Positions 1-8,445 of a stretch of DNA of 25,570 bases are shown here, piece after piece. Source of the DNA: Paulinella micropora. Taxonomy: Eukaryota > Cercozoa > Imbricatea > Euglyphida > Paulinellidae. The notes under the pieces were generated by a model. That model searched no databases and had not been told where the DNA came from. It was given only the letters and a program-made list of their open reading frames with translations. The position numbers and the translations under genes are program-made. Location of the stretch: positions 1 through 25,570 of the forward strand of contig WBZZ01007042.1 of NCBI GenBank assembly GCA_019918135.1, written 5' to 3'. Numbering within the stretch: the first letter of the stretch is position 1; the number at the start of each line of letters is the position of its first letter.

Positions 1-2095
1 CTGCCCCCGGGCCGGGGCAAAACCGCCATCGCGCTGCACATCCTGACGCGGCTGAGCCAGGAGCAGAGTTTCCCCGCCCTGGTGCTGTCGCCGGCCTCGA
101 ACTGTGCGCACTGGCTCCAGGAGGCCGACCGGTGGTGTGGCATGCGGCACCGCCCCGAGACCTACCGGCGCCTGCGAGACGCTCCGCCGCCCGGCGCCCC
201 GGACCCGCCCAGCCACGTGTGCGTCATCCAGGAGGGCCGCGACCTGTTTCCCGCTGCCGGGCGCGCTGCTGTACATCATGTCGTACGAGATGGTCAGCGC
301 GCTGGCCGCGGCCGGCCGCTTCCAGGGCCTGCGCCTGGGCTCGCTGGTGGTCGACGAGAGCCACCGCCTGCAGAACCCGCGCAGCAAGATTGCCTTCACG
401 GTGCTGAGCCACTTCAACCAGCAGCAGGTGCCCTTTCTGTCTCTGCCTGACCGGGACCCCCGCCAACCGGACGCGGCACCTGTGGCCGCAACTGCGGCTG
501 CTCTGCCCCGACAGCGTCTGGAACAAGCGCGGGCCCGGCATGCCGCGGGCGCGCTGACGTACGAGGAATTCGTGTTGCGCTACTGCGGGGGGCAGTACGT
601 GCGCCGGGGCTTCGACCGCGCCACGGGCCGGCCGATCCGGGTGCTGGACGCGGGGGGCTCCACGAACCTGGGCGAGCTGTACCAGCGGCTGTCCAAGCTG
701 TGCCTGTTCACGGGGGACGGGCTGGCCCGCGAGTGCGGGGTGCAGGTGTTCGCCGGCGCGGACGACGCTCGCGCGGGAGGAGGCGAGTTCACGTTCAGGC
801 GCACGGTCGTGGTGTGCGAGCTCCGGCCCGCCCACCAGGCCCGCCTGGCCCGGCTGTGGCAGCAGGAAGCCGAGGCGGCCGCCCAGGTCACCGAGCTGCT
901 GGGCGACGGCGGGGAATCCGAGCCCCCGGGCGCCGCCGTGCCGGCGGCCGCGCCGGCCGCTGGCGCGGGCTGGCAGGCGTGCCTGCTGGAGTTCGGGGGG
1001 CTGCCGGCCCGGGCGCCCCCGGGGGTGGCGCCCCCCGCCGCGTCGGCGCTGGTGCCGGCGCGCAAGCGGCGGCGCCTGGAGGACGAGAGCGCCGCGCTGG
1101 CGGCGCCGCCCGGGCGCCGGAGGAGGAGGAGGAAAAGAGCGGGGGGGCCGCGCCGGCGGCCGGGAGCGCACAACCCCCCTTCCGCCGCTTGTGCAAGATC
1201 CTGTCCTTTAGCCTGTACTACCAGGCCGCCATGCGGATCAAGGCCCGGATCGCGGCGCGCTTCTTCAAGCGGCACGTGCGCCCCTGCTGCGCGAGCGGGC
1301 CCAAGCCCCCCACAAGTGCCTGCTGTTCTGCCACAACCACAGCTTCGTGGAGCTGCTGCAGGAAAGCTGCTCCAGCACACGTGGGACGGCGACGACGGCG
1401 CGGCGGCCGACCGCTTCATCACCCTCACGGGCACGACGCCGCAGCCCAAGCGGCCGGAACTCATCCGGCGTTTCCAGCACGACCCGCGCTGCCAGGCCGC
1501 GGTCCTGAGCATTCTGGCGGCGGGGCAGGGCGTGCACCTGACGGCCGCCAACCACGTCTTTTTCTTCCAGTTGACCTGGAACGGGGGAGACTTGCTGCAG
1601 GCAGAGAAGCGCGCGTGCCGCATGGGCCAGCGCCGGCACGTCGATATCAAGTTGCTAGTGCTGGACTGTTTTATTGAGCGCCGGCAGCTGGAACTGAACC
1701 TGAGCAAGATCCGCAACCAGGCCTCCGTCCTCAACCAACAAGAGCTGGCCGCGCACGGGCTGGCGTGCGAGACGGAAACGTTCCGCGCCTCGCGGCGGCG
1801 CCGGCGCGGGGCTGGCGAGCCAGCGGCCGCGGCGCCCGAGCCAGCCGCGGTGCCCGAACCGCCCGGGCCGGCGGCCACCGCCACCACGTACGCGGGGGAA
1901 GGGCGGAGCGGAGCAGGGGGGGGAGGGAGGGCACTGCTTTTTCGCGCTGGCCTCCCTCCCCCCGGGAGCGGGCCACCCGGCGTGCCTCTCAGGTCTGGTG
2001 CCTGGCCTTCTTCTGGGGGCGCGGCCCGTCCGGGCCCTGTGTGTCGGCCGCCCGGGAGCTCTTCTTCTGCTGCAGGTTGTCGAGCTTGGCTTTGA
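1..2095 (+). pseudogene. SNF2-family helicase (SMARCAL1/ZRANB3-like), 5'-truncated and multiply frameshifted
   Basis: The first codons already encode the Walker A/motif I loop (GRGKT, 10-24), so the N-terminus lies off the window. Further SNF2 motifs appear in order but in different frames: DESH motif II at 353-364, LTGTP motif III at 447-461, a motif IV-like KCLLFCHNHSF near 1314-1346, the motif V region (SILAAGQGVHLT) near 1507-1543, and motif VI QAEKRACRMGQ at 1598-1630. The motif VI form and spacing are those of the SMARCAL1/ZRANB3 annealing-helicase branch, which rewinds RPA-coated DNA at stalled forks; that role is family knowledge. Frame changes are needed near 245, 430-447, 540-554, 1135-1147 (a G7 run), 1284 and 1350-1365. 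A basic arginine-rich linker sits around 1057-1160. The last open frame stops at 2093-2095, after a low-complexity tail that overlaps the convergent gene. It is either a decayed gene or an error-rich assembly; it cannot make a full protein as given. Confidence 0.8.
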
Positions 2096-3622
2096 GCTTC
2101 TCGATGGATTCTGGCTTCAGGCGCCAGCAGCAGTGACAGGCCAGCGCGTAGAAAGCCAGGCTGCTGATGAGATGGCCCAAGTCACATGGAGCGTTCCGCT
2201 TGCCTTTGTCGTACTGCTGGCGGAACGCACCCGCGATGGTATTCCCCCCGGGCTTCGTTCTGTGTACGTAGCGCTCCATCCGCTCGAGGAAGCCTCCGGG
2301 GGTGGGCGTGTTAGTCCACTGCACGTCGGCCAGCAGGTGCAAGGCCTCGGCCAGGCCTACCGCTGCGCTGCCCCCCCCCCGACCTCCTTCGCTTCTGCCC
2401 TCAGCACCTTCACCGCTTCCTCGAAAGGGCAGGAAAAGCCCTGCGGTGGCAACGAACCCTGGGCCGAGCCCTCCGGCACGCAAAGGACGCCTGCGTGCTC
2501 CATATCAATCAGCAGGTTAGTTACCGAGTTGGCCAACGTAAAGAGGTACAGGGCCAGCGCCCAGGCGGCATCACTGTGCCATCGAAGAGATTCTCTCCAC
2601 GCCATGGCTTGGGCTAAAGGCACGGTCCACCTGTCGTACGGCTCTACGTCGACCAGCCTCACGACGGGGGCTTCTCCCTCCTGGGCTTGCAACATATTAT
2701 CAAACCTCAGGTCCAGGCAGCCGTAGGCTTTGTCTGGCTCCGTCTTTCGCAGCACCTGCACGTACCGAAGCAGGGTGCCGTGCACCGACCGCAGGACGCT
2801 GCGGTGCTCACTCTGTGTCTTCTGGGAGGCCAGCAGGGTGCTAACCATCTGGCCCAAGGGGAGGATATGCCGGATGAGATAGAACTTGCGCTCGACGGGC
2901 TCTTCGGCCGCGGACGCATCGGCCTCGAGCCTTTCGGCCGCTAGCTTTGCAGCAAAGATCTTTTCAGCATATTGCAACCAGTACGGATACTGAAGTGAGA
3001 GCCACCGCTTGCTTGCGGGCTCAAACAGGGAGCCTTCCAGCCGCGGGATCTCGCGGCACGTATCCTTGTACTGAAGTTGCTCGTCATTAAACGCACGCAG
3101 CTGTTGCATGAATGTGGCCACGTCGTACTCCATGGCCCACCCGTACAGCAAATGGCGGACGCCGACCTCTTCCGTGGCCAGCGCGTTGGCCCAGTCACGG
3201 CGGGCCGCTAGCTCGGCCTCGCTGTGGTACTCGTAGCCGGCTCGCACGACATAGGCAGTCGTCAGGCGAGTGACTACGTTGACGGACCCTGCGCACACCC
3301 AGTCCTGGTCCCGGTCCTGGCCCCAGTCCTGGTCCAGAGTGCACAGGCACTCCTCGGTAGCTCCCGGGCAGGCCTCGTGCTCCTTTATCCGTGTTCTGAG
3401 CATAGCGTGCAGGGCGGCCAGCGGCCCCGGCGGACCGGCCAGCCCCCGGGCAGCGGGCGGCTCCTGGGCGGCGGACGACACCTGCTGCCACAGCCAGGCT
3501 AATTCGCCTGGGGGCTGGCCTGGCCTCGCCCCCTGGAGCCAGGCCGCCTTGCCCGGCAGTAGCTGGTGCGGCGGGTCGAGCGGGGCTGCCTCGCCCTGGC
3601 TACCGGCGGGTGACGAGGGCAT
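1989..3622 (-). pseudogene. Divergent protein-kinase-like protein, one frameshift in a C10 run
   Basis: An ATG at 3622 opens about 415 residues, and the matching C-terminal part continues in another frame down to the TGA at 1989-1991. The switch coincides with ten C residues at 2371-2380. Total length would be about 540 residues. Residues ~301-311 (GCLDLRFDNML) have the D-x4-N spacing of a kinase catalytic loop (D304, N309). VRLVDVEPY (D325) follows at the distance expected for a DFG-type metal-binding motif. The HRD histidine/arginine and the DFG glycine are absent. A helix like kinase alpha-E (LLRYVQVLRK) precedes the loop. No clear N-lobe glycine loop or lysine is recognised. Residues ~97-109 contain a short DQDW repeat. 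The C-terminus is lysine-rich. It may be a pseudokinase or atypical kinase; the substrate is unknown. It converges on the SNF2 gene. Confidence 0.55.
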
Positions 3623-3990
3623 ACGGGACCAGGCGACGCGGGGGAGAAAGAGCTGGTGCGAGGGGCCTGCCCTGCCTGGTAGGGGGTTTGCCTCCAAGTA
3701 CCCGAGCTCCCACGCCCCGCCCCCAACTGCACCCCTCTCCCCCCCCTTTCCCCCAGTGCGTCCTGCCCGCGGCGCGGGGCGCGGGCGCGCCCCCCCGGCC
3801 CCTGCCCCCTCCCTGTCCCCGGCCGGCGCGCACCCCCTCCCCACGGTGCCGCGGGCAGGGCCCGGCGGGGGACGCGCACACGCCCCCCCCCCCCCCGGCC
3901 TCCGGCACCAGCTCCCCGGACGTAGGTCTGTGCCTGGCGCCTGCCCCGGCACACTTCTGACGCGGGCGGGGGTGCTGCCACCGCCAGCGA
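3623..3990. promoter_or_regulatory. Divergent spacer between kinase-like and F-box-like genes
   Basis: This stretch of about 370 bases separates two divergent starts (ATG 3622 minus, ATG 3991 plus). It is extremely C-rich on the plus strand, with runs of C at about 3720-3760 and a C13-type run near 3885-3897. No TATA box or other named promoter element is recognised. A two-way promoter is inferred from position only. Open frames crossing it are low-complexity and appear spurious. Confidence 0.35.
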
Positions 3991-4793
3991 ATGGCAGCCA
4001 ACCCGAGGGCCGGCCGCGGGGCGCCAGGGGGCGGAGAGCCTACTGCCCCCCGTCACGCCGGCGGGTACCAGCCGCTCCCGGTGGTGTGCCGCCGGCTCGT
4101 CGCCAGCTACCTCCTGTGCGCCGTGGACCTGGCCGCGCTGGCCGTGGTGTGGGACTTGGCCCCCCACCAGGGCAGGGCACAGCCCCGCCACTCCTGGAGG
4201 CTGTCCCACCTGCTGGCTGCCTGGGAGCAGCCGGCGCCGGCCGGCCGCCGCGGGGCCCGGTCGAAGTGGTGGTCGACGTGGACGAGGGACTGCGGCTGGC
4301 CCAGATCGCCCTCGCGGCTCCGCTCTCCGTGCTAGGGGCCGGCCTGGGCCTGGACGTGCTGGCGCTGCACGTGGTGAGCGGCGCGCGGGGCTTCGACCTG
4401 GGCCGGAACCTCCGCGAGCCCCGCCCGGACGCGGTGACCGCGCCTACCTGCCAACTAGTCGAGCTGCGCGTCGAGGCGGACTGCCCGCGGCGGTTTGCCG
4501 CCGCATGCAGCTTCCTCAGCCAGACCACGTTCCCCCGCTTGGAAACGCTGTGGCTAGCGTACGGCGGCCGGGACCGCCCCGCCGGCCTGTCGGAGCTCAC
4601 CCTCGGCTTCCAGTGCCTGCGCTTCCCCCGCCTGCGCGTCCTGGTGCTGGGCCCGCTGCCGGCGGCCCTCACTGGCCAAGTGTGGGCCGACACGGACGTG
4701 GTCTTCCGGGGTTACGCGTGGCCTGGTTCTAGCCTGGGCAGGCGGCCGGCCCGGTTCCGGGAGGAGCCAGCCCCTGGGCCTAAGTCACGCTAG
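3991..4793 (+). pseudogene. F-box-like / leucine-rich-repeat protein, one frameshift
   Basis: Translation from the ATG at 3991 gives a short Gly/Pro/Ala leader, then a segment (LPVVCRRLVASYLLCAVDL, about 4075-4131) with the LP...L..YL...DL pattern of an F-box. The frame is lost between about 4230 and 4262 and resumes in another frame through the TAG at 4791-4793. The second part contains LRR-type lines such as LVELRVEADC, FPRLETLWLAYGG and FPRLRVLVLGPLP. F-box/LRR proteins are usually substrate adaptors of SCF (Skp1-cullin-F-box) ubiquitin ligases; that function is inferred. It resembles the other two LRR genes of the island (9657-11391 and 14325-15175), which suggests a local gene family. 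The F-box assignment is weaker than the LRR assignment. Confidence 0.55.
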
Positions 4794-5068
4794 CCTAGCT
4801 AGTCCGGTCCTAAAACCACCGTGGCGCGCTCCGGCAACCGGGGGGGCACCCCCCCTCTCCCCCCCCTCGGCCCCCGACGCTTCTCCCTGCCGGCGCAAGC
4901 CCCGCGTCCACCTCGTTTCCTTCCCTCCTCGCTAGCCTCCCCCCTTACTCTCTCTCTCTTCTCTCTCCGTCCGCCGCCCGGCCCGCCAGCCGGGACCCGG
5001 CACCACCGGCCTACTGTGCCAAAGGCGGATCGTTCCGTGACAAGGGTACGAGCCAACCTGCGCTGACT
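4794..5068. other. Short spacer, pyrimidine-rich
   Basis: Co-directional spacer between the LRR gene and the predicted myristoylated protein. It contains C-runs (4840-4866) and a CT-repeat stretch around 4945-4972 on the plus strand, which might serve as an initiator-type or pyrimidine-rich promoter. No TATA or poly(A) signal is recognised. Confidence 0.4.
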
Positions 5069-6063
5069 ATGGGAGCCGCCGGTTCCAGGCACGAAGAGGA
5101 GGAGTCGGGTGATCAGGCAACGGGCCCGGGGCCCGAAGCCCCCCGCCTGTCTGTCCACGACCTGCTGACCGGGCAAATCAACGAGGCTCCCTCGGAGCTG
5201 CTAGTCCAGCTACAATCTGCGATTCAGAGGAAGATAGCCGGACTGCTCCAGAAGAATGCATTTCCTTTACTGGAGCTGAATCCCGAGGACGTCTACTTCG
5301 GCGCGCCAGGCGAAGCCGAGCCTAGGGTCACTACCGGTGCAGGACTAAGTCCGACACAGTCCTCGCGGCGGCTGAACAGCCTGGTCCGCCAGATTATGCA
5401 ATTTGAGGACGGCCGCCGGACTCAGGGCGCGCAATCTCTGTCTGCCGTGCAGGCCTGGGCTGTCCTTTTTTACCTCTGCGGGGCCTTTTGGGCGCGGCAA
5501 ACCGAGCCCGCTAAGAGGCAGCGGCTGGAACGGCAATTGCGCCAGGCAGTGGCACGGGTCACGCCAGAGGGCCACGGGGCCAGCGAGAGGCAGTGGGCGC
5601 TGCTCAGCCGCGTCCGTAACAGGCTGTCTGCTTTGGAAATCGTGCTGGGGACAGCCGCAGCAGAGGAGAGGGCGGCGGCTGACCAAGAGGAGTCAGGCCT
5701 CCTCAGCCGCAGCCAGGTCGCGGTAAACGACGAGACGGAAGGTCCGAGCCGTAGTATTCAGTCTGAAGGAGGAGAACAGGAAACAGGCCACGAGCCCAGC
5801 CGGCCGTCTGGCGGCCAAGCGGCGGCGCTCGTGGCGGCCGAGAACTTCCTGCGGGGGGCCAATCACGTCGTCGAAAGCCTGCCCGGCGGGCCGGCGGGCG
5901 CTACAATCTCGCTGCCCTCCTGGGGGAAGGCAGCGCGAGCCCCGCGCACCAGGGTCTTGAGCGCGTGCAGGCCGCCCTCAGCCTGTGCCACGCAGTCGCC
6001 AAGTGCACCCACTGCGGGCGCCAGGTCGACACCCACACCGGCAAGGGGCACCGTCGTGAGTGA
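5069..6063 (+). pseudogene. Predicted N-myristoylated protein with Cys/His-rich C-terminus, one frameshift
   Basis: The ATG at 5069 starts MGAAGSRHEEEE, which fits the eukaryotic N-myristoylation rule (Gly2, Ser6), so the product may attach to a membrane. About 270 residues follow in this frame: an acidic start, amphipathic helices (ELLVQLQSAIQRKIAGLL), a Trp/Phe-rich segment (WAVLFYLCGAFWARQ), then an Arg/Glu/Gln-rich helix. Near 5875-5900 the plausible coding frame moves. The alternative frame from 5902 ends at the TGA 6061-6063 with a Cys/His cluster (CHAVAKCTHCGRQVDTHTGKGH) that could bind zinc. Without a frame change the ORF would instead run to 6139 through a G-run and low-complexity sequence, which looks less protein-like. 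Family not recognised. It converges on the membrane-protein gene. Confidence 0.5.
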
Positions 6064-6142
6064 GGGAGAGAAGAAAAAGCGGGGGGGGGGGGGGCAGTGG
6101 GTGGCGGGGGGCAAACGCCGAGCGGCCAACCCTACGTGAGTC

Positions 6143-6148
6143 ATTAAA
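6143..6148 (+). terminator. ATTAAA poly(A) signal candidate
   Basis: ATTAAA lies about 80 bases after the likely stop of the 5069-6063 gene and overlaps the stop codon (6144-6146) of the convergent membrane-protein gene. This hexamer is the commonest variant of the eukaryotic poly(A) signal. Placement is good, but a single hexamer is weak evidence. Confidence 0.45.
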
Positions 6149-7295
6149 AGTAACCGTCCTCGGCCGCCTGCTCGTCGTCCTCGCCCGGCGGCCCGGCCTC
6201 GGTCTGCCACCCCGCCGGCCCCGGCTCCGCCGGCCACCCAGCCGGCCCCGGGGGGGAGTCCGTGGAGGAGCGGGGCGGGGGCGCCCGTGCCTGGCCGCGC
6301 TGCGACGACGTGCGCGGCGCCGGCCGGCGGCGTGCCAGGGGCCAGGCGGCCGGACCCCGCTCCGGGCCCTGGCGCACGGGCTGGTAACCGCGCCGCCCCC
6401 CCGGCCAGCGCCGCCACGCGGCGCCGCAGTAGCAGCACGCCGAGGCTAGCGCGAGCGCCACGCCGACCCACAGCCACGCGGGCGGCGCGGGCCACCAGCA
6501 CAGGACCCCCCAGGCCGACCGCCACTGGTCCGAGTGGAGGCGCGCGACGGGGCCCTGCGTCCAGGCCGCGGGGTCCAGCACCAGCACGGCCTCGGGCAGG
6601 CCCATGACCTGCCAAGTATGGGTCTCGTTCGCGAGCGGGGCGGGGTCCTGGACGCCGGCGAGCTGCGCCAGCGCGTCGGCCAGCGCGGCGCCCGGCAGGT
6701 CGGCGGGCTCACCCCAGAGCGACCGCCCCCAGCCCCGGTCCTGCAGGCGTGAGTGCAGGAACTGCAGCACGTAGTACGGCGTCCGGGCGCCGGGCAGAGC
6801 GGCCCAGAAGATGGCGGGCCCCGGCAGCAGCAGGCTGTCGGCTACGCCGGGGCCGGGCCACGTGGTCCAGGGGGACAGCAGCTCTAGTTCCCTGGCCGCG
6901 TAAGCACCCCCCAGCCGGTGCACGAGGGCGAGCCCGCCCAGGACACTCCGTTCGGGCGCCCGGGCTAGGTGCTGGTAGGCGTTCCACACGTCCGGGTAGT
7001 ACAAGAACACGAGGCAGCTGACTTCGCTCTCCGACCACATGGCGTGCGTAGCATTGGGCAGCAGCCTGGACCACGACAGGCTCCATTGCCACTGGCTGGA
7101 CAGCCTTCCGCGTGCCCGGTCGGCACATTGGCCCGTCTCCACAATCTGGTGCAGCAACGGCCCGGTGACGCTCGCCAGTTCACGCTCCTTGGCCCGCACG
7201 GCCTCGACACACTGTGCCTGCCGCGACAACAGCCCGGCGACGCCCCAGGCCAGGCCCAGCGCCCAGCAGCAGTACGCCGATGGCCACCAACGCAT
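6144..7295 (-). CDS. Type I membrane protein with proline-rich cytoplasmic tail, intact
   Basis: The frame is open from an upstream GTG at 7301, but the first ATG is at 7295, giving 383 residues. The N-terminus (MRWWPSAYCCWALGLAWGVAGLL) is a signal-peptide or signal-anchor-like hydrophobic stretch. An ectodomain of about 250 residues follows, with N-glycosylation sequons NAT (~residue 81) and NET (~223) and several cysteines. A second hydrophobic segment (PAWLWVGVALALASACCYC, about 272-290) is followed by arginines, as expected for a stop-transfer. The ~95-residue tail is rich in Pro, Arg and Gly, contains YQPV (a possible YxxPhi sorting motif), and ends with an acidic stretch and Gly-Tyr-Phe. 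No family is recognised. Its complete frame contrasts with broken neighbours. A viral or host surface glycoprotein is plausible. Confidence 0.7.
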   Translation of the reverse strand: MRWWPSAYCCWALGLAWGVAGLLSRQAQCVEAVRAKERELASVTGPLLHQIVETGQCADRARGRLSSQWQWSLSWSRLLPNATHAMWSESEVSCLVFLYYPDVWNAYQHLARAPERSVLGGLALVHRLGGAYAARELELLSPWTTWPGPGVADSLLLPGPAIFWAALPGARTPYYVLQFLHSRLQDRGWGRSLWGEPADLPGAALADALAQLAGVQDPAPLANETHTWQVMGLPEAVLVLDPAAWTQGPVARLHSDQWRSAWGVLCWWPAPPAWLWVGVALALASACCYCGAAWRRWPGGRRGYQPVRQGPERGPAAWPLARRRPAPRTSSQRGQARAPPPRSSTDSPPGPAGWPAEPGPAGWQTEAGPPGEDDEQAAEDGYF

Positions 7296-7587
7296 GTGCA
7301 CAGCCCCACGGCTCCACCACGGACGGGGCGGAATGTGGTGACGGGGTCAGGGCACGGTGCTCGGGTGGGAGAGGGGGGGGGGGGGTGGGGTCACCCCCCC
7401 CCCCCCGGGGAGGGGAAGGGGGGGGGCGCGTTCTCTCTGCCTCCCTACACCCCCCCCCCTCCCCGCCCGATCTGGGGGAATTATTCCAACCTCACTTTCC
7501 CCCGCTCCCGGTCGCCCGGAGTCCGTCGGCGTAGGAGGGGGGGGGTGGCTCGGGCGCAGGACACACCCCCTCCTCTCCCTGTGACTC
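7296..7587. other. G/C-tract spacer with a poly(G)/poly(C) inverted repeat
   Basis: Upstream region of the membrane-protein gene. Around 7370-7407 a long G run (G12-13), GTGGGGTCA, and a C14-15 run followed by GGGG form a potential hairpin. More G8-9 and C9-10 runs follow. Open frames here consist of Gly/Pro/Arg only and are not credible genes. Confidence 0.6.
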
Positions 7588-7770
7588 CCTGAGTTTGGAG
7601 GGGGGGGGAGCCCCGACCCCCTGAGTTTGGCAGGGGGGGGACCCGGCATCCCGTGCCTTCCTTTTTTTTCTCCGGGGGGGACCCCTGGCATCCGTGCCTT
7701 CCTTTTTTTCCCTAGTTGGGGGGACCCTGGCATCCCCCGTGCCTTGATTCTTTTCTCTTGGGGGGGGGGG
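7588..7770. repeat. Imperfect tandem repeats: CCCTGAGTTTGG-G8 and G6-ACCCTGGCATCC units
   Basis: Two copies of a unit starting CCCTGAGTTTGG and ending in G8-9 (about 7588-7641) are followed by three copies of a ~45-base unit. Each of these has a G6-8 run, an ACCC-TGGCATCC-like core, a GTGCCTTCC-like segment and a T-rich tract (about 7634-7770). The third copy is the most diverged. No coding meaning is apparent. Confidence 0.75.
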
Positions 7771-7895
7771 GTGTTCTCGAGCTTGTCTCAAAAGTGTCTC
7801 AAGAGAGGGGGGGGGGTGTCACTAGAGCTTGTCTCAAGTGTCTCAAGAGAGGGGGGGGCTGTCCCTCGAGTTTGTCTCATGAGTCTCAAGAGAGG
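7771..7895. repeat. Three ~45-base tandem repeats with TTGTCTCA...GTCTCAAGAGAG core
   Basis: Three units share a CTCGAGCTTGTCTCA-like start, a second TCTCAAGAGAG element and a G6-10 tail. The two TCTCA elements inside each unit and the AAGAGAG end recur at near-constant spacing. The block directly follows the previous tandem-repeat block, so the spacer is built from successive different repeat families all ending in G runs. Confidence 0.75.
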
Positions 7896-7999
7896 GAGAG
7901 GGGGCCCTCGTCGTCCCGCTTCTTCTCTGGCGCCACCCCCCCATTCCTATGCAACCGGGATCTAGAGTGGCCCCCCGGGGAGGTTGCTTGCTCCCTGCG

Positions 8000-8240
8000 C
8001 CTCCTGAGAGGGGGGGTGCGTCCTCCAAAGGGGGGGTGCCTCCCTCAGAGGGGGGGGGTGCCTCCTCCCAAGGGGGGGGGGTGCCTCCACTCAGAGGGGG
8101 GGGTGCCTCCTCCCAAGGGGGGGTGCTCCTCCCAAGGGGGGGGTGCCTCCCTCAGAGGGGGGGGGTGCCTCCTCCCAAGGGGGGGGTGCCTCCTCCCAGG
8201 GGGGGGGGGTGCCTCCACTCAGAGGAGGGGGGTGCCCCCC
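8000..8240. repeat. About 11 tandem copies of a 19-21-base G-run unit
   Basis: Units of the form TCCTCCCAA-G7-GTGCC, alternating with TCCCTCAGA-G8-GTGCC and TCCACTCAGA-G7-GTGCC, run continuously. Each contributes a run of 6-11 G, so any four neighbouring units could form a G-quadruplex, and the other strand could form an i-motif. The translated frames (Gly/Pro/Lys repeats) have no stop only because of the repeat and are not taken as genes. Copies differ mainly by the TCC/AGA variant and run length. Confidence 0.85.
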
Positions 8241-8445
8241 CCCCTTTACCCTACCCCCTTCCGGCCCCCTAGGGGGGTCCACCTGCCGCGGGGCCCGGGA
8301 CCCGCGGCCACCACGGGGGGGGGGGGAGAGGGCCCCGCGCCGGGTGTGCCGCGTGCAGCCCGGCCCGGGGCGTGGAGCGCCGGATGGGTCTCCGGAGGGG
8401 TCTCCCGGAGGGGCCTGGCGCCGCGCAGCCACCGCAAAATAGCGC
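8241..8445. promoter_or_regulatory. Upstream region of the acetyltransferase gene
   Basis: C9 and G10-11 runs and GC-rich single-copy sequence lie between the repeat array and the ATG at 8446. No TATA box or other named promoter element is recognised. A promoter is inferred from position only. Confidence 0.3.

Noticed and set aside
224..1887. Long minus-strand ORFs over the SNF2 region
   Set aside because: These are shadow frames of GC-rich coding DNA; the plus strand carries recognisable helicase motifs.
7634..7730. Herpesvirus-like packaging (pac) signals from adjacent G-run and T-run
   Set aside because: The order and spacing of G and T tracts do not match, and no herpesvirus hallmark gene is present.
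7588..8240. CRISPR array
   Set aside because: Units are contiguous tandem repeats without unique spacers, in a eukaryotic context.
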